Of a stretch of DNA of 64,000 nucleotides, positions 12,214 to 24,036 are shown one piece after another. The position numbers were made by a program, and so were the translations under genes. Origin of the DNA: Undaria pinnatifida. Its lineage: Eukaryota; Sar; Phaeophyceae; Laminariales; Alariaceae. The stretch spans positions 24,718,518-24,782,517 of the forward strand of contig JABAKD010000002.1 of assembly GCA_012845835.1 (NCBI GenBank), in the 5' to 3' direction. The notes below the pieces were generated by a model. It was given only the letters and a program-made list of their open reading frames with translations. It made no database searches and had not been told where the DNA came from. The first letter of the stretch is position 1. Every line of letters begins with the position of its first letter.

Positions 12214-13000
12214 ATTTCCCTATTTTTGCACAGAGCACCGCGCTTCGATCCTGCCGCCCAGCACCAGTCCAGCCCCCTAGCAGCGGCAGCCTGCAACTCT
12301 CTGCGCATGTGGCTGCTGTTGTACTAGCTGATAGCTTTGATGGGAGCCTGCGCTATCCGCCTTACGCCACTACTTCTCGCTGCTGCTACAGCTGCTTCTG
12401 TCAAGTGTCAATTGACATGCCGACGTAAATTGTAAGGATCGCTTGAATATCATATTAGTACTCAAACGGTCATTATATTTATGTCCAGGTTGATGTGCTT
12501 CGTACGCATATATTTCCCTATTTTGGCACAGAGCACCACGCTACGATCCTGCCACCCAGCAGCAGCAGCCTGCAACCCTCTGCGCGTGTGGCTGCTGCTG
12601 TAGTAGCTGATTGCTTTGATCGGAGCCTGCGATGCTTTACCCGCCTATACGCCGCAATCTTTCGCTGCTGCTGCTACTGCTGCTCCTGTCAAGTGTCAAG
12701 TGGCATGCCGGCGTAAAGTGTAAGAATCGCTTGAATATCATATTTGTACTCAAACGGACCTTTTATTTATGTCCAGGTTGGTGTACTTCGTGTATAATAT
12801 CGTACCATACCAAGAGAGCACGACGCTACAGCTCTGCCGCACTGCAGCAGCGGTAGGCAACACCATTTATGTAAGATCGCAGATGACAGACAGCAGACAA
12901 CATGCGGAGAGCACAACGCTACAACCCTACCGCACAGCAGCAGCGGTCGGCAACACCATTTATGTGCTCGTGGCGTGTCCTCGCTATGCTGCGGCGAGTT
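12214..13000. repeat. ~299-bp tandem duplication with internal duplication
   Basis: The TTTCCCTATTTT...CACAGAGCACC block at 12214 repeats at 12513 (period 299). Right of that, a shorter unit with AGCACNACGCTACA and GGCAACACCATTTATG occurs twice (about 12820 and 12910). A fragment of it (GCAGATGACAGACAGCAG) appears again near 13170. Confidence 0.85.
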
Positions 13001-13670
13001 GCTTGTGTCGGGGCCTGTCATTTGTCACCCCACCATACCACACGTTTCTGCTGTACATGGAACCTTTGAAAATAGTAATAATTTAGATAGAACAACCAAC
13101 CCATCCTTGTACGTTTACGTCCACAGAGGCAGTTTTTAAAGAGTATTTTTTCTGTTTTTTTTTGCGAAGATAGCAGATGACAGACAGCAGCAGACAACAT
13201 GCGGAGAGCCAAACGCTTCTACCGTGGTAGGATCATGTGCGCGTGTCGTATCTTCTCCTTACGGCGGCGAATTGCTTTTGCCATAGCCTGTCACGTATTG
13301 TCCTCTTGCTCCCTTGTTCTCAATAGGTGCTATTTACGTATAATAGTATTCTACAGTAAGCCGCATCCCGCGCCACACGTGCCCCTTCTCGCTTCCTGGC
13401 GGTCCCTAACCTGGAGGTCGAAGCGTGACGGTCTTCTCGAAATCATACATATCATACGGTGTAAAAGTTTTGTGTGCTGTGTGTGTTCTCTCAAACAACA
13501 GATCTGTCGTGGGCACGTCTATCTCGCGTACCCAAAAAAGTGCTAAAAGTACTGCTAGTGAGTACACCCAAGAAGTACTGCGGGTAAAATGCGAATTCAT
13601 TATTTTTCCGGGCAAGTTTTTTTGTATGAACAAACAGATGGTCATTGCGTCCGGTCGTGATAATAAAAAT

Positions 13671-13990
13671 GCCGGTCGCCCCGGTTGCGTATCAGGTTAT
13701 CCTCGAGCCTGGTATAGGTCAGTTTCGTGAGTTCGAGCCCCGCCGAGTGCATACTCGTGCAAATTCGTTGGGACTTTTTCTTGTGGACAAATTGACTTGC
13801 GGAAAGCGCGAGAGCGTGAGTTAGCAACACTCGATGAAAAATCGACGAGCAGTGGGATTGCTGAACACTATGCGCGATAAAAATTGAAGGCAAGAACCGG
13901 GGGGAAGAAGGGATGACACCTGTGACCACGGCTTGTCCAAAAGCTGGGAAGTAGAAGTGTGAGAAAAATAATAATAGTAATAATAATAAT
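13671..13990 (+). mobile_element. tRNA-derived SINE, copy 1
   Basis: The head reads like a tRNA gene, with an A-box-like TTGCGTATCAGG and a B-box GAGTTCGAGCCCC spaced as in a Pol III internal promoter. A shared body follows (GACTTGCGGAAAGCGCGAG, then ATAAAAATTGAAGGCAAG), and it ends in an A-rich (AATAAT)n tail. Near-identical copies lie at 54,015 and, 5'-truncated, at about 23,800. A tail fragment recurs at 15,248. Five-prime truncation with an A-rich tail is typical of LINE-mobilised SINEs. Confidence 0.85.
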
Positions 13991-14327
13991 CATGTGTCCT
14001 TGCGCCATTCCCCTAGGCACTTCCCGGAGGGGAACCTTGTACCAGGTATTTTTCATTTTTTCTACCTGGTAATTTAGACTGGCGTTCGTGAGGCAAGACG
14101 GAAGCTTTGCCACCACGACCAAAGCGAAGCAGCCGACATCGCGACCGCGACACAGCAGTAGGGACAGCGCCAGCAACACCGACACCACCACCATGAACCG
14201 CTCTCGCTCGAGAGATGAGATGCAGCGGCCGACTGCAGCTCCATACATGAACAACCCGATCCCACCCACTGCTGCTGCCGATACGACACAACATCGTGTG
14301 TTGTATCTTATTACTTTGGTAGCTATT
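13865..14327 (+). repeat. 463-bp perfect direct repeat, left copy
   Basis: By reading, identical base for base to 15248-15710. It begins inside the 3' part of the SINE and runs into non-SINE sequence, ending ...TTGGTAGCTATT. The same start and end points in both copies give a constant offset of 1,383 bp. Confidence 0.95.
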
Positions 14328-14784
14328 AGGGTGTTTGCGTAGATCAAATTATGGTTTGGTCTTGCGAACCAGGCTATTCACCATGTTCATAACCGAATCC
14401 GATATGAAAACGCTTGCGAAGACCCACAACACGATTTTCGCTTTTTATGAAGACAAAAAATTCTACGAATTTTCCCCAACACCTCTTAGCCCGTCCTTCG
14501 CGACGTACACCCGAACTCAGTCGGGCGCGCCGACGCAGCCCTTCAAATGGAACGGGGGCCTGTATTCCAGCGGGAGCTCGTACCCTCTGTGCGGGCTGGT
14601 GCTGCTGCGCCTCCGATTTTTCAGGGAGCAGCTGTACCCGGAGTGCAGGGCATGGGTATGCTGCTGTCTAGGCAGTTGAACAGCGCCGCGTACGCAGCGA
14701 TCGCGGGTGGGATGCAACAGCATCAACAGCAGCAAGCAGGAGCAGCTCCAGCAGCAGCTTCACCAGCAGCACCAACAGGAACAG

Positions 14785-14815
<31 letters not shown>

Positions 14816-15247
14816 GATAGCAGCAGCAACCACGGCAGACAACAACGCACCAACCTCTTCCGCCTCCCATCCAAGACTCTACGAGCGCTCTTCCGCGTCT
14901 CGGGCCGGGGCGTTGCTCAGCGTCTGCGCTGCTACGCAACAACACACGCAGCTGCAACACACGAGGCAAATCGTGATGCGATGGTGATTTCTTGCCAACT
15001 TCACGCCGCATATGCAGTGATTTGATTCGCCCGGGGTAACCCGGGTGGTCTTGGCCAACGATATTTTCTTCTTTTCGAAACCCAAAAGACCCAAACCCAA
15101 TCCGAAAATAATCTGGTCTTGAGGGCGTTTTTGGACGATTTTAGGGCGTTTGGGAACTTTATTTTGGGAAGTTGATTATTTTTTGGGACCGGGAGAATAG
15201 AAAATGACCAAACCAAACCATAATCTGATCTTCGCATACACCATAAT
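14328..15247. mobile_element. TIR element between the 463-bp repeats
   Basis: The left end AGGGTGTTTGCGTAGATCA continues into AATTATGGTTTGGT. The right end is its imperfect inverse (ACCAAACCATAATCTGATC then TTCGCATACACC), giving about 30-bp TIRs. No transposase is seen in the ~920 bp. The cargo has a plus-strand open frame of ~115 codons (14335-14679) without family match, and a CAG/CAA-rich tract at 14,715-14,830. It is probably a non-autonomous DNA transposon. Confidence 0.65.
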
Positions 15248-15710
15248 ACACTATGCGCGATAAAAATTGAAGGCAAGAACCGGGGGGAAGAAGGGATGAC
15301 ACCTGTGACCACGGCTTGTCCAAAAGCTGGGAAGTAGAAGTGTGAGAAAAATAATAATAGTAATAATAATAATCATGTGTCCTTGCGCCATTCCCCTAGG
15401 CACTTCCCGGAGGGGAACCTTGTACCAGGTATTTTTCATTTTTTCTACCTGGTAATTTAGACTGGCGTTCGTGAGGCAAGACGGAAGCTTTGCCACCACG
15501 ACCAAAGCGAAGCAGCCGACATCGCGACCGCGACACAGCAGTAGGGACAGCGCCAGCAACACCGACACCACCACCATGAACCGCTCTCGCTCGAGAGATG
15601 AGATGCAGCGGCCGACTGCAGCTCCATACATGAACAACCCGATCCCACCCACTGCTGCTGCCGATACGACACAACATCGTGTGTTGTATCTTATTACTTT
15701 GGTAGCTATT
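15248..15710 (+). repeat. 463-bp perfect direct repeat, right copy
   Basis: Second copy of 13865-14327, starting at the end of the TIR element and followed by unrelated sequence (CTTATATTTGCCTC). The recency of the duplication is implied by the lack of any mismatch. Confidence 0.95.
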
Positions 15711-17053
15711 CTTATATTTGCCTCATATTCTGACAGTCCCGCCAGCGAGTTTCTGGTTCACGTCGTTGCAGGCCGAACTGCAAACTAACGATAGAGCTAC
15801 CGCTAGAAACAGGCCACGAGCTGCACACGAAGTCAACCTCCAATAGCATATCTACCGTACGCATAGCTAACCCTGTCGGGGTGGCACTCACTCGTCGTTT
15901 CTCGGCAGTAGTCTTGCCAGGGATGCTGTTCAGGGTGAACGAAGGGCCTGTGACAGGCTGGCGACTGGATGTCTTGCTCGCGCGCTTGGGAGCGCCATCA
16001 GCTCGAGCCCTGGCGATCTTTGAGCCCCCGCCAGACTGCATCCGTTTACGAAGCGCCTATGCGCCTACCAGGCTCTATTGGCCTACGCCCTGTGCACCAG
16101 ATGACGATGCAATCCAAGTGCACGAGGCAAGGTGCTGATCGCAAAAAAACTGTTGTTGGTTGCTGGGTTGGGTAGGAGGGGTTTCCATGTACATAAGCTT
16201 TCTGGATGGGGGGACATGCGGCGCGGTTTGCCACTACTCTGCTGTGCTGTCCCAGCTCAGTCGTGCCTGTGGGTAGGCGGTGGGGAGCGTGTTGGAATGT
16301 TGACGTCGAAGCTCCATAGGAGCATTGCATCTCTGGGAACGTTCGACTGCAGGGCCATCAAGGTGGGCGAGAGAAACTTGTTAACAGCTTCGCCTTTTTT
16401 TTGTTTTTTTTAACGTAACATTTCCCCCGACATTTTGCGTACGAGTCAAGCATAATAATCAGGCTCTCACACCTTCCCCCGTGCAAGACAGACAGCCCGG
16501 CAACACACAGCGAGCACGCAATCAACTCTCCTCTGTCTACCTCTCCCAATAGCACGTCTGCAACTTACCGTGTTGCACGTTCTGTGTAGAGAACCAGCCG
16601 CAAACTGTTGCGGTGACCCTCCATTGATGCCGACTGCCTTACAGCATTTTTTGCATTTGCAGCATGTGATACATACCAGGTACAAGGCACTATTGTTGTG
16701 CCCGTATGTGCACCCTTCGACCAGGCCGCACACGCCCGAACGAACGAATAGAGCCAAGAGAGCACACCTTCACAGCAGTAGGTTAGGTGTACGAGGCATT
16801 TTGCGGTCATTGCGAGGAACTCCGCTGAGCTCTCTCTTTGATCGTGAAGCCCTACAACTCTACGCACCGATGAAGGGAGGTGTGGCTTGCAATGCCAAAG
16901 CTGCAAAGCAGTGGTACATTTGGTTGTTGGTGTTGTTCTCACATTACCTCACATAATCAAGTCCGTGGCCACAGGACAGGCTGCTGTCACTCAGAGCGGA
17001 AGAATAAAATACCCCAGGGAAAAAATAAAACAAACCGAGAGTGGTACACCAGT

Positions 17054-18815
17054 TTATACGACTTACAGGATACACTTGATAAACTGATGCATTTCCTTCC
17101 ACAGCTGTCAGGTTTTGTTCCCCTCAAAAACGGGTTTTATAGTTTCCGCGCACAGACTGACTACTCGTAACACCACCCTGTTGACCCTGGCACAAACTTA
17201 CACTAAACTGTAGTTCCAAGGGGAGTCGCCGACCTATATCCTTAATGAGGACACACGCCCAGTAATGCGCGCGATCGGAGTATCACACACAGCTTGCAAA
17301 GATGAGTTTTGACCAAATCGTCGATCTTGCAGCTGGAGTGTATTTTTATTTTTATAATTAAATTAATAGAGTGTTTGCGTTAAAATAGTTCACTAAAAAT
17401 TCTTCCAGCATGCAAGAAAAAGGCCAGGTTCACTCGGGCATGCTTTTGGTTGTGTTTGCGGTGAACAAATCGCAGAAAAGGCGTACACGGCCTCCATATC
17501 ACAGGCGGGGAGCGGGGAGGCAACACCAAAATTTGAATTTAGACATGGTGCGGTAGCACCTCGACTCACCGACAGGGGCAGGCCCATCACAACACCATCA
17601 GACAAACAGCAGCACAGCAGCAGCAGCAGAAGCCGCGCAGTAGCAGCACCGCAGCCGCAGCAGCAGCAGCAGCAGCAGCAGCGAGGGCGGGGGCGGAGGT
17701 GGCGGTGGCGATGGCCCCGCCAGATGAGTTGCGGCACAGCTCGGCCTGGCTCGATCACCACGATCATCACCACAACAACAGAACAGCCAGTTTTTATTGG
17801 GTTTTTTTAGAAACAAACGCAGCAGACACCAACCGCAGCCGCAGCACAACAGCCGCCGCACAGCAACAGCAGCAGCAGCAGCAGTAGCGGCGGCGGCGGC
17901 CGTGCCGCGTGGGTGGCGGTGGCGGTGGAGGCTTCGGCGACAGCGTTGTGGGATAGCGACGGTGGTTGACAAAAATCAGCACCGAATACCTTATCACGCA
18001 GCAGCAGAGACTGAGGTCACATCGTAGAGAGCGCGCGAGCGCTGGCTCACTAGCACCTACCCCTGAGGTTGCGCGTACGCGCCATGCTTCCCCAGCTACT
18101 CTTTGGTGCCTCCGCATCAATGTTGGGTTGTGTCTACCGCTGCCAAGCACAGCGCACAGCGATCAGTGCTGTGTGCTGCCGTGTGGGTTGTGCGCTCGTG
18201 CCCTCTGATTGTTGTGCCTGTGTGCCTGGTGTTGGTAGGCCAATCGTATGATCTGGTCGTTATTGATGGAAGTTCACTCTAAATCGTTCACTCAAATTGG
18301 AATTTCCATGCCGTTTTTGGCAAATTCTTCCTTCAAAGTTCGCTCGGCGGGATTATTTGCTTGAATTTTTAGATTGAAATCCATTAACGCGAACACACAA
18401 ATTATGAAAATAAAAATACACTCCATTAATTCAATTATAAAAATAAAAATACACTAGATAAAAATACAGTCCATTAATTTAATCATAAAATAAAAATACA
18501 CCCCGGGTGTGAGATCGAAGATTTAATTACGAAAATAAATATACACTCCAGCTGTGAGATCGAAGATTTTATCGAAACTCATCTTTGCATGCTGTGTGTG
18601 ATGCTCCGATCGCGCGTATTACGGGTTGTGTGTCCTCATTAAGGATATAGGTTGGCGACTCCCTTGCAACTATAGTGTAGCTATGAGGGTCAACAGGGTG
18701 ATGTTAGTCAGTCTGCGCGGAAACTATAAAACCCGTTTTTGAGGGGGACAAAATCTGACAGCTGTGGAAGGAAATGCATCAGTTTATCAAGTGAATCCTG
18801 TTCGAACAACCGGTG
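17054..18815. mobile_element. Foldback element with ~300-bp inverted arms
   Basis: The left arm (about 17054-17369) and right arm (about 18400-18815) are inverted copies. They share GATAAACTGATGCATTTCC, GGGTTTTATAGTTTCCGCG, GGTCGCCGACCTATATCC-type and GCGCGATCGGAGTATCACAC segments. The right arm carries a triplicated AAAATAAAAATACACTCC stretch. Single-arm copies occur at 49.1-49.3, 50.23-50.57 and 56.88-57.02 kb, so this is a dispersed family. No transposase is visible. Confidence 0.75.
17370..18403. mobile_element. Nested TIR element with CAG-repeat cargo
   Basis: It lies between the arms of the foldback element. The left end is AGTGTTTGCGTTAA. The right end, read inversely, is GTGTTCGCGTTAATGG, and both are followed by TAAAAATTC-like sequence. 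The tip matches the GTGTTTGCG tip of the 14.3-kb element. The cargo has several (CAG)n runs (17,600-17,885). I see no transposase. Confidence 0.5.
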
Positions 18816-19450
18816 AGGGGAGGGCGGACTTATAAAGGACGTGGGGGCCTGGGTTTGATCAAGAGGGAGCGGGGGGGGGGGGGGGGGGGGGACGGGCGGG
18901 GCAGCTCAGTCTGTGCGTGGAAGCTAAAAATCCTTCAAGGGGATAAACCTGACGGTTTAGGAAAGATGCACCAGTTTATCATGTATATCCTGTAAGTCGT
19001 ACAACCAGTGAGGAAAGGGCGGAGCGTTCGAGGGGGGGGGGGGTGGGGGTGGGAGGGGGGGGGGGGGGGGGGGGCGAAAGGGTTTTTAAACAACATACGG
19101 AGTATTTAGGTCGCATATAAGTAGGGGTCTGCTATACGCGTGGTGCTAAATCTAGGTGATGGCGCGGCTGGTGGAGAAGGACGGGGCGTTGGGGGTGGGG
19201 TCGGGGGGGGGGGTGAAAGGGTTTTTTAAACAACAGCTTTAGGTCGCATAGATGAAGGGGTTTGCTATACGCGTGGTGCTAGGTCTAGTTGATGGCGCGG
19301 ATGGTGGGGAAGGAGGGGGCGTTGGGGGTGGGGGGGGGGGGGGGGGGGGGGGGGTGAATTGTAGCACCGGCATGGATGGCTCTAGAAAGATAATGAGGTG
19401 ATATCAAGTGCGATGAAGTGTTCATTACTCTGGCAGATTCGATGTTAGGT
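18816..19450. repeat. G-rich repeat, inverted copy of the 49.3-50.2 kb block
   Basis: Contains long G runs (18870-18890, 19040-19075, 19330-19355). The unit GGTCGCAT...GGGGTTTGCTATACGCGTGGTGCTAG appears twice here. The complementary text (TAGCACCACGCGTATAGC) lies at about 49.64 and 50.00 kb, showing an inverted dispersed copy. Confidence 0.8.
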
Positions 19451-19939
19451 GGGGCGTTTGAGCAAAAGGGAGCGGGGAAAAAAATATATATATCATATTT
19501 GAAGCAAGTCATACATCGTCCGAAAAGGGTACCTGGTACCAATACGGGTCGGCGACCAGCGACCAACGTTTCGCACGCCCTTCTTCGGCCCGTCGTCGAA
19601 ACAAAACATTGGCATTGCGGCCAATACAGAGTTAGAGCAAGACATTTCTACGCGCAGTACAGCAGTCTATACTGCATAGCAACAGGGTAACACCAGAACA
19701 GCAAAGTGTACGTAGCACATGGCACTCTGAACGGATATGTAAGAAACATTGGGTTGTACAAATGAATACCCACCGGTCCTTAAATTTACGTCCAGAGTGG
19801 TCTAACAAATACATGAAGTTTATGGTTACGGCAGCGAGTCGGACCTCTGTCATTCTACTCCCGTTGATCATGCTGTGACTCATTTTGCTGCCTTGAAAGT
19901 TCGTACGTGGGACCTGGCAAAACCCAGCATGTGTGTGTG

Positions 19940-20165
19940 GTTGATGCACAACGGGAGATCGAACCACGACAGCATTTTTTCATGTCCAATGCAACAATCA
20001 AACACACATCGTCGGAGCTCACAACAGGTGTACGACGCATATACCAGTCGCAAAACCAGTTTCATCGCTCATACATGTATCATTGGCATGCCATGTTCCC
20101 CACTGCTCGGCTTGTGATACCCCCGCGATATCAAGCCAACCCCATCCCGAAAGGGAACCTTGTAA
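19940..20165 (+). repeat. Short dispersed repeat, copy 1 of 2
   Basis: Shares with 21200-21425 the ordered segments GGAGATCGAACCAC, CCAATGCAAC, ATCGTCGGA, CTCACA and GATACCCCCG, ending in GGGGAACNTTG. The ending GGAGGGGAACCTTGTACC also occurs at 14,030 and 15,413. Confidence 0.8.
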
Positions 20166-21199
20166 GTATAAGTGTATAATGCATTTTTTTTTTGGCATGG
20201 TGTCCTCCGTCGGCCGCTATTTTTTTCTCGCACTCTCGGCTGCGGGACAAGCAAGGGGGGCTGTCTGTAAACTACGACGCATGTCTGGATCCCGGCTGAA
20301 TTCCGTGGCGATTCTCTGAGCGTTCAACGTCGCTGGCCACTGGCTGCTTTTGTCAAGGGGCTGTGCCCCGCCTCGCTGAGCCGAGCAGGTGCATGGAGCG
20401 CAGGGAACTTTTATTTTTAAGTAGCCCATTCCGTTCTCACATTATTTTATTCGCTCCGCTCTCCCGCCCGCCCGCCCGCTGTGCGCCATCATCAATCCAA
20501 GCTGTTTACCCTCCCTGCTGTCTGCTATGACGCAGCTACATACAGCTAGCAGCAGCAACACATGTCTCGAATAACATACGTATATGTTGCACCTAGCCCT
20601 GTGACTTATGTTGTACACCTCGCACTGAACATGCAACGCACCTCGTTTGGCTCAACTGCCTCCCTCCACCCGCCCACCTGCGAGATTGGCCCCTAGCTAC
20701 TATTTCTCGAGTCGTTGTTATGCTCCCCGCGCCGCATCTGAGAGGCAGTCTCAGGGCAAGACCCACACAGCACGGCCTATACTGCCAGATGACTCGCTTC
20801 GCCGACTTGCGCAGGGCCCATAGAAACCCATATGTGTATGTATCTTCTCGCGCTGCTGCGGCTTCGCTACTGCATCACACACGACCCTCCAGGCTCGGCA
20901 CTTGTGGCAGTCACCGTACAACAACAGCCGCGCTGTGAGTTTTTTTTTTTTTTTATCCTCCGGCGGATGGGGAAAATAAAGCTTTAGCTCACCACACTTC
21001 CACGTATTTTCATGTGAGCTTTCTTTGTGACAGCCACAGACTATGCTTCTCTGTGTATGTGTTTGTTTTGCGCTTTTCTATGTACCAGGTGTATATCTGT
21101 GCGTGGAGATGTGGTGCCACAAAATCATTATACAGCAGTAGCACAGCACAGCACTACAACGGCAGCCGTGTTTCAAGCTCTTGCCTTTGTGCCAGTAGT

Positions 21200-21425
21200 C
21201 ACGGTGTGTGCGATCGGCGCACAGAAGGAGATCGAACCACAACATCGTAACAACCTTTTCATGGCCAATGCAACGATCAAACGCTCATCGTCGGACCTCA
21301 CACCAGGTATACCAAGCTACCAAAAGCAGTAGCTCATATATGTCATTGGGACGCCTAGGTTCCCCCTTTCGACTTGCGATACCCCCGGGATATTAAGTCA
21401 ACTCCATTCCAAAGGGGAACTTTGT
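21200..21425 (+). repeat. Short dispersed repeat, copy 2 of 2
   Basis: Direct, diverged copy of 19940-20165, 1.26 kb to the right and in the same orientation. Confidence 0.8.
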
Positions 21426-21859
21426 ACCTGGTGGAACCTGTTGCGGCAAGTCCGAAAAACAGCACCGCCGCGATTAACTCAATGGAAGCGTTGAATAGCC
21501 ACGCCCCCGTCCTTATGTAGCACAGTAGTAGGGCACTTCAACTGAAGCACAGCATTCCAACAGGAACAGCGGTGTACGTAGAATCTGGTAGGACATTGAA
21601 CATGCCGCGGTAAGCTTGACAGCCAGCGCCGCCGTTTCTGCGGAAGCGTTAAAATATCCCGTCCTCACCCCCACCCCCACTCTTACCCCCACCTCCACCC
21701 CCACCGTTTTTCCCACCCCCACCCCCACCCCAACCCCCGCCCCCCTTCCCCCATCCCACTTCCACTCCCCCCCTCCCTCTCCCTCCCCCACCCCTATCTC
21801 GCCTCGCCCTCACCCTTCCATCGTCTGCTTTCCGTCCGCTCGAGGAAGCCTGATAGCAG

Positions 21860-22006
21860 GGATGTTGCTGCCCTCGCTCAAGCGCTGCGAATCACTCTGG
21901 AAGAGGCCCGAGCGGTCCAGATGAGCTGGGCCGAGAGGGAGGCCGTGATGGGCTGGCTACACAAGAACAGGAAGTTCATCCCGACACCTTGCGCTGGGCT
22001 TTGCGG
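21860..22006 (+). CDS. Putative upstream exon of the Tubby-like gene
   Basis: The frame encodes 'DVAALAQALRITLEEARAV', then 'QMSWAEREAVMGWLHKNRKF' and 'IPTPCAGLCG'. It is a compositionally normal, helix-like segment between a possible acceptor (TAGCAG) and a strong gtgagg donor. The two leftover bases (GG) join in phase to the exon starting at 22,821. The left boundary is uncertain because the frame is open further upstream. Family is not recognised; it could belong to a different gene. Confidence 0.45.
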
Positions 22007-22554
22007 GTGAGGTTGTTGCAGCTCAGTAGTCATCTGCCCGGTGTATTTTCTATAGTATCATACTTAGTATGTACGAAGCAAATAATACCTGGTACGGAGT
22101 ACTACTCTTGAGTACTACCAGTACAATGCAGGTGCAAGACGGAAACCAGTAAGACGGCATTTTACTGATAAGTGCAGGACGCAAGCAGTAGGACCCTGTG
22201 GGACTATGGTACTCTGTTGTATATAGTTCGTACACGTTGAAGACATTTACTAGCTGCAGTCTGTTGTTATTGTCGCTGTATTATACTCTTTAGTACGTTA
22301 CGATTACACTGGGGGCGAAAATGGTTGTCGCCGTTGTTGTGTTCGTACTGCTGCTGCTTTCTACGACAGCGAGGAGTGAGCGGCGAAACCCACCCCCCCC
22401 CTTCATCCCACGAATTTGTACATGGTGTACCCATTGCTGTATCTCGAAGTGGCCACACCGGAAAAGTTTGTTTTTTTCATTCGGAGCTGTCATCCGTCTG
22501 CAACATACGCACAAGGTTCCGAAGTCCGCCTAGCAAGCGTTTTTTTAGCAGGAT

Positions 22555-22725
22555 GCGTACAGCGCACTCTTCATGCGAATCGCCGAACACCTCACGACGC
22601 TTCGCGCTTGGTACAAGCAGTGTCTGCCTGGCCGGTGGAAATCCGACGTGCTCCGTCCAGGTGTTGTAGGGATTCGAGTCTATGGTTTTACGAGTACGGC
22701 TATTAATGAACTGAGTACAGCTCAT
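22555..22725 (+). repeat. C-tailed dispersed repeat, copy 1
   Basis: Contains CATGCGAATCGCCGAACACC, GTGTCTGCCTGG, GACGTGCTCCGTCC and GTAGGGATTCGAGTCTATGG. It ends near GAACTGAGTACAG and is followed by C-rich sequence. The other copies are at 26.70, 42.24 (inverted), 44.21 and 60.90 kb. Confidence 0.8.
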
Positions 22726-22820
22726 TCCCGTCCCTCCTCTCACCCTCCCACCCCCACCCCGCCCTCCTCTCTTACATCCCCACTTTACTGCACCAAACGC
22801 CACCCTCCTCGGCCTTTCAG

Positions 22821-23350
22821 GCAGCTGGACAACCGACTCAGCTTTACTTTCCTCCCCGGCCTGTCTTGGCCGGGGCAAGAAGTAGCCTCCACAGCGGCGC
22901 CGGTATACGGCGGCGGTGGCGGCGGTGGCATTTTCGGTCGAGACGACCCCGCCAAGCGGCGTAACCTCGCTGGCCTGCCCCCTCCCGTGGGAAAAAATGC
23001 CGCTGAGGCTTCAGAGGCGGCTTGGGCGGTGGTGCCGGTTGGGGGAGCGGGAGGGGCGGGGAGGGGGACGGGGAGAGGGGAGGCGACGGGGTCATCAGCG
23101 GCGTCGGTGGCAGACGGGGCACCAGGAGGAGCGTCGGGACCGTCAGGAGTAGCACCGGCGCCCGGGGCATCTGCGACTTCATCAGCGGCGCCAGCAGCAT
23201 CGGGAGCATCAGGTGCATCGGCTTTATCGCCCGACAGGCCTACCGTGGTGGTGGTGGCAAAGGGGGGGGGGGGGTTCCAGCATAGGGGGAGGAGGAGGAG
23301 GAGGCAGCGGCAGATCGGGGATGGAGGATGGGAACTACTCATCCACAGAC
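22821..23350 (+). CDS. Putative low-complexity N-terminal exon of the Tubby-like gene
   Basis: After a good acceptor (CCTTTCAG) the frame reads 'QLDNRLSFTFLPGLSWPGQE', then a long Gly/Ala/Ser/Pro-rich stretch to a stop at about 23,353. Phase matches the exon ending at 22,006. No donor can be chosen with certainty, so the right end is a bound rather than a splice site. Disordered N-termini are common before Tubby domains, but nothing here identifies the family by itself. Confidence 0.35.
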
Positions 23351-23799
23351 GATGAAGCGGGTGCCGGCGCGATCGGTTTGGGTGTGGCGCCGCGCGGTGA
23401 GATGTGCACCGGGAGGGGGACGAGTTGGGGGTGGCGAGGAGGCGGGGGAGGGTGAGGGGGCGGGGGGGATGAGCGGGGGGGGTCGAGGGAAGGAGGAGCG
23501 GGAAGTGTCGGGGGAGGAGAACGGGGGGTATAGGAGGGTTAAGTGGAAGGGAGGTAGAGGGGGATTATTGTGAGGACGCCGGTGAGAAGTTGCGTCGAGC
23601 GCGTAGAGGGGCATTGCGTTGTTTTTCTTGCGCAGGTAGGGCAGGGGGAGGAATGGGGGAACGGGTGGCGTTATTTTTTTTTGGAGATAGAAGCTGGCTT
23701 TGCCGCCCGTGTGTGTTCATGAATGAGTGTGTGTTCGGAGCAGAGAGGGAGAGAGAAGCAAAAACGCCGGTTGTGTTGAGTTCTTCGTGTGCTTACCCG

Positions 23800-24036
23800 T
23801 ATAGATTCGTGGAGGCTTTTTCTTGTGCACAACTTGACTTGCGGAAAGCGCGAGAGCGTGACTTAGCAAACTTCGATAAAAAACCGACGAGCAGTGTGAT
23901 TGCTGAACCCTATGCCCGATAAAAATTGAAGGCAAGAATCGGGGGGGAGAAGGGACGACACCTGTGACCACGGCTTGGGTCCAGAAGCTGGAAAGCAGAT
24001 GTGTGAGAAAAAAAATAAAATGATAATAATAATATG
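23800..24036 (+). mobile_element. tRNA-derived SINE, copy 3 (5'-truncated)
   Basis: Lacks the tRNA-like head but keeps the body (TTTTTCTTGTGCACAACTTG, GCGGAAAGCGCGAGAGCGTG, ATAAAAATTGAAGGCAAG) and an A-rich AATAATAAT tail. It lies upstream of the Tubby exon at 24,227. Confidence 0.85.

Larger units (their letters stand above)
10105..21859. other. Repeat-rich interval without a recognisable host gene
   Basis: The missing first exon(s) of RPA2 should lie at the left end. A minus-strand start near 10,585 (MPPSLEDNDK...) is possible but resembles no family. To the right the sequence is a mosaic of tandem duplications (11.3-13.0 kb), a SINE, a duplicated 463-bp block with a TIR element, a foldback element (17.05-18.8 kb), G-rich tracts and short dispersed repeats (19.9-21.4 kb). 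Open frames here are short and unrelated to families I know. Unlisted stretches (about 10.6-11.3, 13.1-13.65, 15.7-17.0 kb) show nothing I can name. Confidence 0.6.

Noticed and set aside
13865..15710. LTR retrotransposon with 463-bp LTRs
   Set aside because: The direct repeats contain a SINE 3' end, lack TG...CA ends, and the 920-bp interior has its own inverted repeats and no gag or pol.
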